From positions 62,001-126,000 of the forward strand of contig NZ_ALAB01000010.1 of NCBI RefSeq assembly GCF_000280055.1: 64,000 nt of DNA. Reading direction: 5' to 3'. A program made the position numbers and the translations under genes. Every line of letters begins with the position of its first letter. Positions within the stretch are counted from its first letter, which is position 1. The notes under the pieces were generated by a model that did not search any database, was not told the origin of the DNA, and saw nothing but the letters and a program-made list of their open reading frames with translations. Shown piece by piece: positions 26,919 to 36,378 of this stretch. The DNA is from Alishewanella aestuarii B11 (GTDB lineage Bacteria; Pseudomonadota; Gammaproteobacteria; Enterobacterales; Alteromonadaceae).

Positions 26919-28766
26919 TTAGGCGCGTTTGCTGGCGATATAATCTTTTACCAGTTGCTCTAATACATCGAGCGGTACAGCGCCATTTTTTAGCACCACA
27001 TTGTGAAACTCGCGGATATCAAAGCGCTCACCCAGTTCGGTTTTCGCCAGCTCGCGCAGTTCCAGCAGTTTGATCATGCCCACCATATAGGCGGTGGCCT
27101 GGCCCGGCATCACAATATAACGCTCAATGGCTTTTACCGCATCGCCTTCTGGATTAGGGGTATTGTCGACCAGATACTGGATCGCTTGTTCACGGCTCCA
27201 CTTTTTAGCGTGAATACCGGTATCGACCACTAAGCGGGCGGCACGCCATAATTCCATCGCCAGCCGGCCAAAATCAGAGTAGGGGTCCTGATAAAGGCCA
27301 ATTTCTTTCGGTAGCAATTCAGAATACAGGCCCCAACCCTCAATATAGGCGGTTGCACCACCAAAGCGGCGGAATTTCGGAATGCCGTCCAGCTCCTGCG
27401 CAATAGCCAGTTGCATATGGTGGCCCGGAATGCCTTCATGATAGGCCAGCGCTTCCAACTGATACTTTGGCATATCGCTCATGCGGTACAAATTGGCGTA
27501 ATACACGCCGGGGCGGCTGCCATCCATCGAAGGGCGTTGGTAAAAGGCTTTACCCGCGGTTTGTTCGCGAAATGGCTCAACCGCTTTGACTATCATCTCT
27601 GCCTTGGGTTTAACCAAAAACAGCTCGTCCAGCCGGGTACGCATATGGTCAATTACGGCAGTGGCTTCAGCCAGATAAGCCGCACGGCCTTCCTCGGTAT
27701 CCGGATAGTAAAACTGTGGCGCTTCGCGCATAAACACAAAAAACTCCGCCAGATCGCCGGCAAAGCCCACCTGCTGCATAATTTGCCGCATCTCGCCATG
27801 AATGCGCTCAACCTGTTGGAGTCCCAGCTGGTGGATCTGCTCGGCACTATAATCGGTGGTGGTCATCCGGGCCAGGCGGTTTTGATAAAAGGCGGCGCCT
27901 TCAGGGAAACGCCAGACGCCATCATCGGTACCAGCTTGCTGCTCTAATTGCTGTAAAAAGCTGATCAGGCTGCGATAGGCCGGCCCGACACTGGTAATGA
28001 GTGCCACTCTGGCTTCATCCTGCAGCAGTTTTTGCTCATGCTCTGTTAACGGCAGGGCTGCCACCTTGCTACTAAAATCTGCCAGCAGAGTACTGTCACC
28101 TTGCTCTGAAAACGGTGCGCCCTGCAGTAGATTTTCGCTGGCCGAATATAGGTGTGGAAACACAAATTTCGGCACTATGATGCCGGCTTCAGCACTTTGC
28201 GTGAGCAGGTGCTGTAACTGACGGAATAATTCCGGCACCGCATTTAGCCGGGCGATATAGGCTTTGGCATCGTCGACGGAGTCGATTTTATGTTGATTGA
28301 TCAATAGCGCCGGCACCTGCGAATGCACGCCAAACATCTGATTCACCGGATAGCTGTACAGGCGCCAGCGCGCATCTGCCAGCATTTCCTGTAGCTGCTT
28401 GTGCATTAGCTGATAACTTAAACGGCTTTGTGGATCCAGGGCGGCAACATCAATCGCTTCCAGTAAGGCCAGATGCTGGCGGGTGAGTGCCAGTTCTGCT
28501 TCGAACGCCGCATCCGACAGATCCTGCCATTTGTCATAGTCGTCTTTTATGCCGAGGCTGGTTTGTAATACCGGATTGCGCTGCACCCGCTCGTTAAAGA
28601 TTTGCTCAAACAGCTGGTTCGCCCGTTCATTCATATCCACCTGTTGCTGTGCAACCGTTGGCACTACGGCGCTGGGTTCAGCCGTTTTCGGGCCGCAGCC
28701 ACTGATTAGCAGACTACCGAGTAGCAGCGGCAGCGTGGCAGTTCGGAAAGTCAAATGTTGTCGCAT
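26919..28766 (-). CDS. DUF885 family putative metallopeptidase lipoprotein
   Basis: 615-aa exported lipoprotein: hydrophobic signal followed by lipobox LISGCGP with Cys at about residue 24. The DUF885 family is a thermolysin-like group of zinc hydrolases; the expected zinc motif HEGIPGHHMQ is present near residues 441-450, and a downstream YIEGWGLYSE supplies the conserved Glu. Biochemical substrates are poorly known; a peptidase role in the periplasm or outer-membrane inner leaflet is inferred. Ribosome-binding site AGAGGT before ATG. It begins 21 bases after the hemW stop and may share its transcript. Confidence 0.9.
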   Translation of the reverse strand: MRQHLTFRTATLPLLLGSLLISGCGPKTAEPSAVVPTVAQQQVDMNERANQLFEQIFNERVQRNPVLQTSLGIKDDYDKWQDLSDAAFEAELALTRQHLALLEAIDVAALDPQSRLSYQLMHKQLQEMLADARWRLYSYPVNQMFGVHSQVPALLINQHKIDSVDDAKAYIARLNAVPELFRQLQHLLTQSAEAGIIVPKFVFPHLYSASENLLQGAPFSEQGDSTLLADFSSKVAALPLTEHEQKLLQDEARVALITSVGPAYRSLISFLQQLEQQAGTDDGVWRFPEGAAFYQNRLARMTTTDYSAEQIHQLGLQQVERIHGEMRQIMQQVGFAGDLAEFFVFMREAPQFYYPDTEEGRAAYLAEATAVIDHMRTRLDELFLVKPKAEMIVKAVEPFREQTAGKAFYQRPSMDGSRPGVYYANLYRMSDMPKYQLEALAYHEGIPGHHMQLAIAQELDGIPKFRRFGGATAYIEGWGLYSELLPKEIGLYQDPYSDFGRLAMELWRAARLVVDTGIHAKKWSREQAIQYLVDNTPNPEGDAVKAIERYIVMPGQATAYMVGMIKLLELRELAKTELGERFDIREFHNVVLKNGAVPLDVLEQLVKDYIASKRA

Positions 28767-28787
28767 AACAGACCTCTGTTTGGTTAT

Positions 28788-29930
28788 TTAAATAAAGAGT
28801 GTCAGTAAATCATTCAGATAGCGGGCACCTTTGGCCGTAATTTGCCAATGCTCGTGGCTTACCGTTATAAGTTGTTTTTGCTCGGCTTCAGCTAGGGGGC
28901 TACTGATAACACTTAGCGGCAAACCGGTCAGGGCGCTAAAGTCACTGATTGGGCAGGGCTCCAGTAAGCGAAAGCGGTTCATAAAAAACTCAAAGGGCCG
29001 GTCTTCCGGCTCAACCTGAGTGCGCTCGTCCAGATAACCACGGCTTAAATCCATATAGCCCTTCGGGTGTTTAATCTTTACTGTACGCAAAATACTATTG
29101 CGGCTGGGCAGGGTGATTTTACCGTGGGCACCACAGCCAATGCCCAAATAATCGCCATAGCGCCAGTAATTCAGGTTATGCCGGCACTGATGGCCGGCTT
29201 TACTGTAGGCTGAGGTTTCATATTGTTGATAACCGGCTGCAGCCAGCAGCTCAGCGCCGTGCTGCTGAATATCCCATAACAGCTCATCCTCAGGTAACAC
29301 TGGTGGCCGGCTGGCAAAGGCAGTATTCGGCTCAATCGTCAGCTGATACCAGGATAAATGCGGAGGGTTAAGGTCGATGGCTTGCTGTAAATCAGCCAGA
29401 GCGCCTGTTAGTGTCTGACCAGGCAAACCATGCATCAGATCCAGATTAAAGCTCTGTAGTGGCAGGGTCGCAGCCAGCCGCGCCGCGGCTTTGGCTTCTT
29501 CGGCATTATGAATGCGCCCCAGCGCGCTCAGTTGCTGCGTTTGAAAACTCTGCACCCCAATCGAAAAACGCGTCACTCCGCCAGCGACATAGCCGGCAAA
29601 GCGCTCCGCTTCAAAGGTGCCCGGATTGGCCTCCATTGTCACTTCTAAATCCGCAGCGACAGGGAGCCGCTGTTTAACCCCGTCCAGAATTTGGGTGATG
29701 CCGGCCGCGCTAAATACACTGGGGGTGCCGCCGCCGATAAAAATGCTGCTAAGTTGGCGGCCAGCGACCAGTGGCAGATCCTGATCTAAATCGGCCAGCA
29801 GGTGCGCAATATATTCCTGCTCCGGGATCCCTTGTTTCACAGCATGGGAATTAAAATCACAGTAAGGACATTTCTGAATACACCAGGGAATATGGATATA
29901 AAGTGATAGCGGCGGCAGGCTTAAACTCAA
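28788..29930 (-). CDS. hemW: Radical SAM heme chaperone HemW (TTG start)
   Basis: 380-aa radical SAM protein that binds heme and delivers it to target enzymes; long misnamed as an anaerobic coproporphyrinogen III oxidase. The start segment [20 protein letters not shown] holds the CxxxCxxC iron-sulfur motif in the HemW form. GGGTPSVF and a C-terminal HemN-like domain complete it. The start is TTG at 29930, overlapping the rdgB stop, with AAGGAG eight bases upstream. The order rdgB-hemW matches E. coli. Confidence 0.95.
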   Translation of the reverse strand: MSLSLPPLSLYIHIPWCIQKCPYCDFNSHAVKQGIPEQEYIAHLLADLDQDLPLVAGRQLSSIFIGGGTPSVFSAAGITQILDGVKQRLPVAADLEVTMEANPGTFEAERFAGYVAGGVTRFSIGVQSFQTQQLSALGRIHNAEEAKAAARLAATLPLQSFNLDLMHGLPGQTLTGALADLQQAIDLNPPHLSWYQLTIEPNTAFASRPPVLPEDELLWDIQQHGAELLAAAGYQQYETSAYSKAGHQCRHNLNYWRYGDYLGIGCGAHGKITLPSRNSILRTVKIKHPKGYMDLSRGYLDERTQVEPEDRPFEFFMNRFRLLEPCPISDFSALTGLPLSVISSPLAEAEQKQLITVSHEHWQITAKGARYLNDLLTLFI

Positions 29931-30532
29931 AGCGCGCGCTCCTTAACCTGCAGCGCGGCCACCAGTTGTCGCAGTGCCTGCCCACGATGGCTTAGCTGTT
30001 GCTTTTCTGCTTTGGTCAGTTCGGCTGCGGTTTTGCCAAGCTCAGGCAAATAAAACACCGGATCATAACCAAAGCCGTCATTGCCGCTTTGCGTCAAGGC
30101 AATTTCGCCTTGCCAGCTACCGTGGCAAATTAGCGGTGTCGGGTCTGCAGCATGTTGCAAATACACCAAAACACAATGAAAAGCAGCTTGCCGATCACTG
30201 GCAGTGATGCCGGTCATTGCCTGCAGCAGTTTGTCGATGTTGGCCTGATCGCCAGCGCCAACACCGGCATAGCGGGCAGAGTAAATACCGGGGGCGCCGC
30301 CCAGGGCCGCAACCGCCAGGCCTGAATCGTCGGCAATTGCCGGCAAGCCGGTGATCCGGGCAGCATGGCGGGCTTTTAAGATGGCATTTTCAACAAAGGT
30401 CAAACCGGTTTCGTCGGCATCGCTTACGCCCAGTGCGGTTTGTGGCACAATGTCCAGCGCAAAGGGCGCCAGCATTGCCGACAGTTCTGCGACCTTACCG
30501 GCATTACCGGTGGCCAATACCACTTTTTGCAT
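29927..30532 (-). CDS. rdgB: XTP/dITP diphosphatase (RdgB/HAM1)
   Basis: House-cleaning pyrophosphatase that removes dITP, dXTP and ITP from nucleotide pools. Residues [20 protein letters not shown] contain the SxNxxK/TGNxxK nucleotide-binding motif; [36 protein letters not shown] and HGSWQGEI...[11 protein letters not shown] are all standard. ATG at 30532 gives the E. coli-like start and 201 aa; a TTG at 30538 is less likely. Overlaps hemW by three bases and follows the DUF4426 gene. Confidence 0.96.
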   Translation of the reverse strand: MQKVVLATGNAGKVAELSAMLAPFALDIVPQTALGVSDADETGLTFVENAILKARHAARITGLPAIADDSGLAVAALGGAPGIYSARYAGVGAGDQANIDKLLQAMTGITASDRQAAFHCVLVYLQHAADPTPLICHGSWQGEIALTQSGNDGFGYDPVFYLPELGKTAAELTKAEKQQLSHRGQALRQLVAALQVKERAL

Positions 30533-30541
30533 CAGCAAGTC

Positions 30542-30973
30542 CTATTCGGTATAGAGTTTTTGTTCAAAGTTCAGTTGCTGACGCTGATTACCCTGGCGGA
30601 TATCCAGGCTAAAGCGGAACTGCTCTTCATTACGAAATGGCATGACGGCGATATAGTAAATGGCCTCGCCATCTTTAATTTCGCGAAAGGTCAATTCACG
30701 TTGCTGACCGAGTAAGTTGCGGGCAATACCACTGATCACCACTTGCTGTGCCTGCTGGCTTTGGCTATCCAGTACCGAAATATTAATAATGGCGTTGCTT
30801 TTGTTGCGGCTTAAATTGGCGGCCCGCGCCACTTCCGGCGTTAAGAAGGTTGAGTTAAACGCGATATAATGCACATCCCAGTTACCCAACTGTTTCTTTT
30901 GTTCAGCCTGGGCGTTCGGGGTTAACAGCAGAGCAAGCAGCAAAGCGCTAATCAGCTTAAGTAGTGGGTGCAT
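30542..30973 (-). CDS. DUF4426 domain-containing periplasmic protein
   Basis: 143-aa exported protein with a signal peptide (HPLLKLISALLLALLLTP, cleavage near QAEQ). The mature domain begins KKQLGNWDVHYIAFNSTFLT, typical of DUF4426, a family found between yggT and rdgB in several gammaproteobacteria. Function unknown. Start chosen at ATG 30973 with AGGAG eight bases upstream; the earlier in-frame ATG at 30994 lies inside yggT. Confidence 0.88.
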   Translation of the reverse strand: MHPLLKLISALLLALLLTPNAQAEQKKQLGNWDVHYIAFNSTFLTPEVARAANLSRNKSNAIINISVLDSQSQQAQQVVISGIARNLLGQQRELTFREIKDGEAIYYIAVMPFRNEEQFRFSLDIRQGNQRQQLNFEQKLYTE

Positions 30974-30986
30974 AATGGGACTCCTG

Positions 30987-31526
30987 TTAAACAAATCTTA
31001 ACCAGTCGCTGAGCAGAATATTAATAAACTGCAAGGCGACCAGTACCACCAATACTGACAAATCCAGGCCGCCCAGTGGCGGAATAATCCGACGAACCGG
31101 CGCTAAAAAGGGTTCAGTTAACTGATGGAACACCCGTTCCATCGGGTTTCGGCCCTGACTAAACCAACTCATAATGGCCCGGATCACCAACACCCAAAAC
31201 AACAGGTTCAAGGCTTCTTTTAGTAATAACAGACCACCTAACACAAAGCTGACGCCAAGATTAAGTGACGGTGAAAATACCAGTTGCAGCACAATAAATT
31301 TGGCCGTGGCAATCAGATAGGCTAGCAGCAGGGTGGCAGTATCTAACTGACCGAGGCTGGGGATCACCTTGCGTAATGGCAGTACCAGCGGGTTAGTGGC
31401 CTTGACCACAAACTGGCTAAACGGATTATAAAAGTCGGCCCGCGCCAGCTGTAACCACAGACGGAGCATTACCACCATCAGATAGAGCGTAAAGGCGGTA
31501 TTAATAAGAAAAATTACTGCATTCAT
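30987..31526 (-). CDS. yggT: YggT family membrane protein
   Basis: 179-aa integral membrane protein with two copies of the YggT unit, each with two helices and a conserved NP/RRIIPPLGG-type loop (FNPFSQFVV...PLRKVIPSLG near residues 35-60; GRNPMERVFHQLTEPFLAPV, then RRIIPPLGGLDLS, near 125-160). Proposed roles include osmotic or cation-related tolerance and membrane organisation, but the function is not settled. In the classical yggS-proC-yggT cluster, 15 bases after proC. Confidence 0.92.
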   Translation of the reverse strand: MNAVIFLINTAFTLYLMVVMLRLWLQLARADFYNPFSQFVVKATNPLVLPLRKVIPSLGQLDTATLLLAYLIATAKFIVLQLVFSPSLNLGVSFVLGGLLLLKEALNLLFWVLVIRAIMSWFSQGRNPMERVFHQLTEPFLAPVRRIIPPLGGLDLSVLVVLVALQFINILLSDWLRFV

Positions 31527-31541
31527 CAGATCACTCCCTGC

Positions 31542-32366
31542 TTAAAGCGTTTTCGCCATTTCTTCTGCACGGTCAATTGCCGCCTGCATCGCCGCAGCGA
31601 CCATCTGTTCTAGGCCGGCAGCGCTGAAGCTGCTTATGGCTTCATGCGTGGTGCCGCCTTTTGACGTCACTTGTTGCCGTAATTCGTCGAAGCTGTGGTC
31701 GCTTTGTAGCGCCATGGTGGCAGCACCGAGCGCGGTTTGAGCGATCATCGCTTTCGCCTCGCTGCTGCTAAAACCGAGTTGCTCGGCTTTTTGCTGCATG
31801 GCTTGCATAAAATAGAAAAAGTAAGCCGGGGCACTGCCGGTCGCGGCGATAATATGATTAATCTGTGCTTCGTGCTCTAACCAGACCCGCAAACCGGTGC
31901 CGCTGAAAATATGGTCAACAAAGGCGCGCTCGTAGTTGGAGCAGCGACTGGGGAAGAGCCCTGTTACGCCCAGGCTCACCAGCGCCGGCGTATTCGGCAT
32001 CGCCCGTACCAGGCGGATATCACCTAACCACTGTTCATAGCGCGCTACCGGTAAACCCGCCGCCAGGGTGATAAACAGCTTCTCCTGACATTCTGGTGCT
32101 TCGGCCAACAGTTGTTCGCACACCTGCTGCATCATTTGTGGTTTGACCGCCAGCACTATCACATCAGCCCAGCGGGCGGCCTCAATATTGCTGAGGCTGG
32201 TGGCAATCGCAAAGTCAGCCTTAAGCGCAGTCAGCTTGGGTTCACTGCGATTGGCTGCCAGAATATTTTCCGCCGGATAGCCGGCTTTTACCATAGCGGC
32301 GATGACACAACGTGCCATATTACCTGCGCCGATAAAGGCGACCCTGTTGTCATTCATGCTTGTCAT
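31542..32366 (-). CDS. proC: Pyrroline-5-carboxylate reductase
   Basis: NAD(P)H-dependent last step of proline synthesis. The Rossmann motif is VAFIGAGNMARCVIAAM; VKPQMMQQV, RAMPNTPALVSLGVTGL and ATGSAPAYFFYFMQAM are family blocks, with TSKGGTTHEAISSF near the C-terminus. 274 aa from ATG 32366, which has AAGGA just upstream and overlaps the end of yggS by 17 bases; ATG 32357 is the alternative. Confidence 0.95.
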   Translation of the reverse strand: MTSMNDNRVAFIGAGNMARCVIAAMVKAGYPAENILAANRSEPKLTALKADFAIATSLSNIEAARWADVIVLAVKPQMMQQVCEQLLAEAPECQEKLFITLAAGLPVARYEQWLGDIRLVRAMPNTPALVSLGVTGLFPSRCSNYERAFVDHIFSGTGLRVWLEHEAQINHIIAATGSAPAYFFYFMQAMQQKAEQLGFSSSEAKAMIAQTALGAATMALQSDHSFDELRQQVTSKGGTTHEAISSFSAAGLEQMVAAAMQAAIDRAEEMAKTL

Positions 32367-33048
32367 AATTCCTTGCGCCAAAAATAGCCGTACCTAATCT
32401 TATCATAGTTGCGCCATATCGCAGAGCCAGTGGCCAGTCATCGGACATTCCCATCGATAATTCAACAGCTTGAGGATAGTGCTGCTGCAATAAGCGCGAG
32501 AGTTGTTGCATTTGGGCAAAGTCCGCTTCCAGTCGTGCCGGGTCGGGCTCCGGAATCGCCATCAGTCCACTGAGTGTCAGGCCAGGCAGAGTGGCGACGA
32601 CAGCTGCCAGCGGCAGCATCTGCTCTGCAGTGATACCTGCTTTACTGGCTGCGGCGCTGATATTAATTTGCAGTAACACCTTTAACGGCGGCAGATGCGC
32701 CGGGCGCTGCTCGGACAGGCGGCGGGCGATTTTCTCGCGCTCAAGGCTGTGTACCCAGCTGGCGGTTTCTGCCACCAGTTTGGTCTTATTTGACTGTAAC
32801 GGCCCGATAAAGTGCCACTCCAGCTCACCCAAATGGGTAAGCGCAGTGGCTTTAGTGGCCAGTTCCTGCGGATAATTTTCGCCAAAGCGCCGCTGACCGG
32901 CTGCATAGGCCGTTTCAATATCTGCCGCAGTCTTGGTTTTACTGACCGCAATCAATTTTGGCGCCGGCCATTCGCTGGGCCGGCTTTCGCTGAATTTGTG
33001 CAGTTGCTGATAGGCGAGGGCCAGTTGTTCTGCTATGTTATTCATCAT
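32350..33048 (-). CDS. yggS: YggS family pyridoxal phosphate homeostasis protein
   Basis: 232-aa PLP-binding TIM-barrel protein that buffers pyridoxal phosphate. The PLP lysine is in LIAVSKTKTAADIETAY; FGENYPQELATKA, WHFIGPLQSNKTKLV and LSMGMSDDWPLALRYG followed by IRLGTAIFG are diagnostic. It is the first gene of the minus-strand run yggS-proC-yggT-DUF4426-rdgB-hemW and is divergent from pilT, the same arrangement seen in Pseudomonas and many relatives. Confidence 0.95.
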   Translation of the reverse strand: MMNNIAEQLALAYQQLHKFSESRPSEWPAPKLIAVSKTKTAADIETAYAAGQRRFGENYPQELATKATALTHLGELEWHFIGPLQSNKTKLVAETASWVHSLEREKIARRLSEQRPAHLPPLKVLLQINISAAASKAGITAEQMLPLAAVVATLPGLTLSGLMAIPEPDPARLEADFAQMQQLSRLLQQHYPQAVELSMGMSDDWPLALRYGATMIRLGTAIFGARNYDKHE

Positions 33049-33074
33049 AAATAGGTAAATTGGAGAGCCTGGTA

Positions 33075-34127
33075 GTGGATATTACCGAATTATTAGCCTT
33101 TAGTGTTGAACATAAAGCCTCAGATTTGCACCTTTCTGCCGGTGTACCGCCGTTGATCCGCGTTGATGGCGATGTGCGCAAACTGAATATTCCACCGCTA
33201 ACCCATAAAGAAGTCCATGCGCTGGTTTATGAAATTATGACCGACAAGCAGCGTAAAGAATACGAAGAACGGCTGGAAGCGGATTTCTCATTTGAAATCC
33301 CCAATTTAGCCCGCTTCCGGGTTAATGCTTTTGTGCAAAACCGCGGTGCGGCGGCGGTATTTCGCACCATCCCCAGCGAAGTCCTGACGCTGGATGATTT
33401 GGGCGCGCCGGATATTTTTAAAACCATTGCTGAGAATCCACGCGGACTGGTGCTGGTTACCGGGCCCACAGGCTCAGGTAAAAGTACCACCCTGGCGGCG
33501 ATGATCGACTATATCAACAGTACTCGCTTTGACCATATTCTGACTATCGAAGATCCGATTGAATTCGTACATAGCAACAAGTTCAGCCTGATTAATCAGC
33601 GTGAAGTGCATCGCGATACCCATAGTTTCAGTAATGCCCTGCGCTCAGCGCTGCGCGAGGATCCGGATGTGATCCTGGTCGGTGAGTTGCGGGATCTGGA
33701 AACCATTCGTCTGGCAATGACGGCAGCAGAAACCGGTCACCTGGTATTCGGTACTCTGCACACCACCTCAGCGCCTAAAACTATCGACCGGATTATCGAC
33801 GTCTTCCCTGGTGAAGAGAAAGATATGGTGCGCTCGATGTTGTCTGAATCATTAAGAGCCGTTATTTCGCAGACGCTGCTGAAAAAGGTCGGTGGCGGTC
33901 GGATCGCGGCACATGAAATTATGGTTGGGGTCCCGGCGATCCGCAACCTGATCCGTGAAGATAAAATTGCCCAGATGTATTCGGTGATTCAAACCGGCGC
34001 CGCCCATGGCATGCAAACCATGGATCAATGCTTGGTAAACCTGGTAAACCGTGGTTTGGTCACACAGAAAGACGCAGCGGCCAAAGCCCAGGATAAGAAT
34101 ACCTTTGGCGCCATGGGCCGAATCTAG
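33075..34127 (+). CDS. pilT: Type IV pilus retraction ATPase PilT
   Basis: Hexameric ATPase that powers pilus retraction for twitching, DNA uptake and surface sensing. GTG at 33075 gives the family start MDITELLAFSVEHKASDLHL and has GGAG nine bases upstream; the TTG at 33060 is rejected. Walker A GPTGSGKST is at about 130-138; Asp box EDPIEF, Walker B DVILVGELRD, His box ETGHLVFGTLHT, and the PilT-specific AIRNLIRE motif are all present. 350 aa. Followed by pilU after eight bases. Confidence 0.97.
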   Translation: MDITELLAFSVEHKASDLHLSAGVPPLIRVDGDVRKLNIPPLTHKEVHALVYEIMTDKQRKEYEERLEADFSFEIPNLARFRVNAFVQNRGAAAVFRTIPSEVLTLDDLGAPDIFKTIAENPRGLVLVTGPTGSGKSTTLAAMIDYINSTRFDHILTIEDPIEFVHSNKFSLINQREVHRDTHSFSNALRSALREDPDVILVGELRDLETIRLAMTAAETGHLVFGTLHTTSAPKTIDRIIDVFPGEEKDMVRSMLSESLRAVISQTLLKKVGGGRIAAHEIMVGVPAIRNLIREDKIAQMYSVIQTGAAHGMQTMDQCLVNLVNRGLVTQKDAAAKAQDKNTFGAMGRI

Positions 34128-34135
34128 AGGTAGGT

Positions 34136-35254
34136 ATGCAACTAGTTGATTATTTGAAAAAAATGGTTGAAGTGAAAGCTTCAGACCTTTTTGTTACCGC
34201 AGGCATGCCGGTGGCGGCCAAAATCAATGGCGAGCTGACACCGCTGGATGACAAGGCGCTGACCGAGATGGACTCGCTGGCGCTGGTGTTGTCAGCGATG
34301 AATGAAAAACAGCAGCACGAATTTAATACGCAGAAAGAATGTAACTTTGCCATTCATAACGATGCCGGTCGTTTCCGGGTGTCGGCTTTCTGGCAGCGTG
34401 ATAAGGCCGGTATGGTGATGCGGCGCATTGTGACCACCATCCCCAATGTCGAAGATCTGGGGCTGCCACCGATCATGAAAGAAGTGATCATGACCAAAAG
34501 GGGCCTGGTACTCTTTGTTGGCGGCACCGGTACCGGTAAGTCGACGTCTCTGGCCGCCCTGATTGGTTATCGCAACAAAAATGCCCGTGGTCATATCCTG
34601 ACCATTGAAGACCCGATAGAATTCGTGCACGAACATGGTCGCAGTTTAATTACGCAACGTGAAGTGGGTATTGATACCGAATCCTTTGATGCTGCGCTGA
34701 AAAGCTCACTGCGTCAGGCGCCGGATGTGATCCTGATCGGTGAAATCCGTTCGCAGGAAACGATGGAGTTTGCGCTCTCTTTCGCCGAAACCGGCCATCT
34801 TTGTATTGCAACCCTGCACGCCAACAATGCGAACCAGGCCATTGACCGTATTATGCACCTGGTTCCAAAAGAGATGCACGATAAGCTACTGTTTGACCTG
34901 TCGTTAAATCTTAGGGCTATCGTTGCTCAGCAACTGGTACCGACTGCAGACGGCCATGGCCGGGTAGCGGCGATAGAGGTGTTACTGAATTCGCCGTTCG
35001 TGGCGGACTTAATTAGCAAGGGCGAAGTCGGAGAGATTAAGAGCGTGATGGCTAAGTCACGCGAGCTTGGTATGCAAACCTTTGACCAGGCACTGTATGA
35101 CCTGTATCAACGCGGCACCATTAGCTACACCGACGCTATCCACCATGCTGATTCTCCGAACGATTTACGTTTGATGATTAAACTGCGCAATAACGAGGTT
35201 AAGGGTTCGGGTTTCCTGTCTGGTGTGACGCTGGATGGGATGGATAAAGAATAG
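34136..35254 (+). CDS. pilU: PilT-like accessory retraction ATPase PilU
   Basis: Accessory ATPase that works with PilT during pilus retraction under load. 372 aa. Walker A GGTGTGKSTS near 129-138, EDPIEFVHEHGRSLITQREV, Walker B DVILIGEIR and His-box ETGHLCIATLHANNANQAID. The extended C-terminal tail after FDQALYDLYQRGTI is PilU-like, with no AIRNLIRE motif. RBS GAGGTAGGT just before ATG. Middle gene of pilT-pilU-CBS. Confidence 0.95.
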   Translation: MQLVDYLKKMVEVKASDLFVTAGMPVAAKINGELTPLDDKALTEMDSLALVLSAMNEKQQHEFNTQKECNFAIHNDAGRFRVSAFWQRDKAGMVMRRIVTTIPNVEDLGLPPIMKEVIMTKRGLVLFVGGTGTGKSTSLAALIGYRNKNARGHILTIEDPIEFVHEHGRSLITQREVGIDTESFDAALKSSLRQAPDVILIGEIRSQETMEFALSFAETGHLCIATLHANNANQAIDRIMHLVPKEMHDKLLFDLSLNLRAIVAQQLVPTADGHGRVAAIEVLLNSPFVADLISKGEVGEIKSVMAKSRELGMQTFDQALYDLYQRGTISYTDAIHHADSPNDLRLMIKLRNNEVKGSGFLSGVTLDGMDKE

Positions 35255-35266
35255 TGAGGTAAGCAG

Positions 35267-35707
35267 ATGTCTTTACTGGCTATTATGACCCCAAGAACCA
35301 GACTGGTGACGACAACCGGGGAGGCTAATCTGGCATCATTGCGGGCGGTCTTTAGCCAGGCCCGTTTCCAGCATGTGCCAGTGGTGGACAGTATGGATCG
35401 TGTGGTCGGCATAGTGTCCGTTAAAGACTACTTTAAAGAGTTAAGCCCGATGATGGAGGCGGCCAGCGAACAGGCGATTGGTTTGATGATGCGCAGCCGT
35501 AAAGTGAGTCAGGTGATGTCGGCTCCGGTGTTTACCGTTGCACCTGAAACCAGTATCAGGCAAGCGGCCAGCACGTTGGTGGAGCGCAATATCAGTTGTT
35601 TACTGGTTACCGATGCGCAGCAACGCCTGTTGGGGCTGGTATCCTGGAAAGATTTGCTCAAAGCCGCCTTACTGGCTAAACCAAAGCCGGCTCAGCCACC
35701 GGCATAA
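35267..35707 (+). CDS. CBS-domain protein in the pilTU operon
   Basis: 146-aa cytoplasmic protein made of two CBS domains (about 5-60 and 80-135; FQHVPVVDSMDRVVGIVSVKDY is split across the first, ISCLLVTDAQQRLLGLVSWKDL the second). CBS pairs bind adenine nucleotides or related ligands. It begins 12 bases after pilU with GAGGTAAGC before ATG, so it is probably co-transcribed. A link between nucleotide state and pilus retraction is only an inference. Its 3' end overlaps the convergent transglycosylase gene by 16 bases. Confidence 0.88.
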   Translation: MSLLAIMTPRTRLVTTTGEANLASLRAVFSQARFQHVPVVDSMDRVVGIVSVKDYFKELSPMMEAASEQAIGLMMRSRKVSQVMSAPVFTVAPETSIRQAASTLVERNISCLLVTDAQQRLLGLVSWKDLLKAALLAKPKPAQPPA

Positions 35708-36366
35708 CGCTGCTTTAAAATCATGACCCGTTCGATATAGGCGGTCGTTTCGGCGTAGGGCGGTACACCGCCAAAACGCCGGACTGCACCTGGTCCGGCA
35801 TTGTAGGCGGCCAGCGCCAGTCTGAGATCGCCATCAAAGCTCTGCAGTAACTGTTGCAGATATAAGCTGCCGCCACGAATATTCTGTTCTGGCTGGCTGG
35901 GGTCCTGCACTCCAAGCATAGCGGCCGTTTCTGGCATCAGCTGCATTAGGCCCTGGGCACCACGACGCGAAATGGCTTGCGGATTAAAGGCCGACTCGGC
36001 ATGGATCACGGCCCGGATTAAAGCCGGCTCAAGCACCAACTCGGCAGCAACCTGCTCAATCACCCGCGCAAAGCGGCGCTGGAACAAGGGCGTAGTATGC
36101 CAGTTGATTGGCGAACGCACCGCACAGGCAAAGCAATCAAACCGTAGCAGCTCATACTGCTGATCAACAGGTGGCCGGTCGGAAAAAACGGCAGAACCAT
36201 CCTGGCGTAGGCTTTTATACACCAGGATCTGTGGTGCCGTTGGCTTGCTAACAGGCATAGCGGTGCTGTGCGGACTTAACCGCTGTACCGGTTTTGCGTC
36301 ATCTGCTGCTAATGGCTGCACCAGCAGTGCCAACAGCAAAGGGGACCACTTCAGATTGCTAATCAA
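35692..36366 (-). CDS. Lytic transglycosylase with N-terminal DUF4124-like region
   Basis: 224-aa exported murein lytic transglycosylase, SLT fold. The signal peptide is short (LLLALLVQPLAA). A DUF4124-like stretch (YKSLRQDGSAVFSDRPP) precedes the catalytic domain (about 110-215): catalytic Glu in IHAESAFNPQAISRRGAQG, then LMQLMPETAAMLGV and AYNAGPGAVRRFGGVPPY. It cleaves peptidoglycan glycan strands to 1,6-anhydro products. The start is TTG at 36366 with AGGAAAGGG upstream, so start confidence is moderate. It follows the DUF3422 gene by 12 bases on the minus strand. Confidence 0.88.
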   Translation of the reverse strand: MISNLKWSPLLLALLVQPLAADDAKPVQRLSPHSTAMPVSKPTAPQILVYKSLRQDGSAVFSDRPPVDQQYELLRFDCFACAVRSPINWHTTPLFQRRFARVIEQVAAELVLEPALIRAVIHAESAFNPQAISRRGAQGLMQLMPETAAMLGVQDPSQPEQNIRGGSLYLQQLLQSFDGDLRLALAAYNAGPGAVRRFGGVPPYAETTAYIERVMILKQRYAGG

Positions 36367-36378
36367 GCTACCCTTTCC

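Noticed and set aside
27411-27947. 178-codon plus-strand frame opposite the DUF885 gene
   Set aside because: Antisense shadow of a well-supported lipoprotein gene; no start signals or domain.
33060-33074. TTG start for pilT
   Set aside because: GTG 33075 has better spacing from GGAG and reproduces the conserved MDITELLAFS start.
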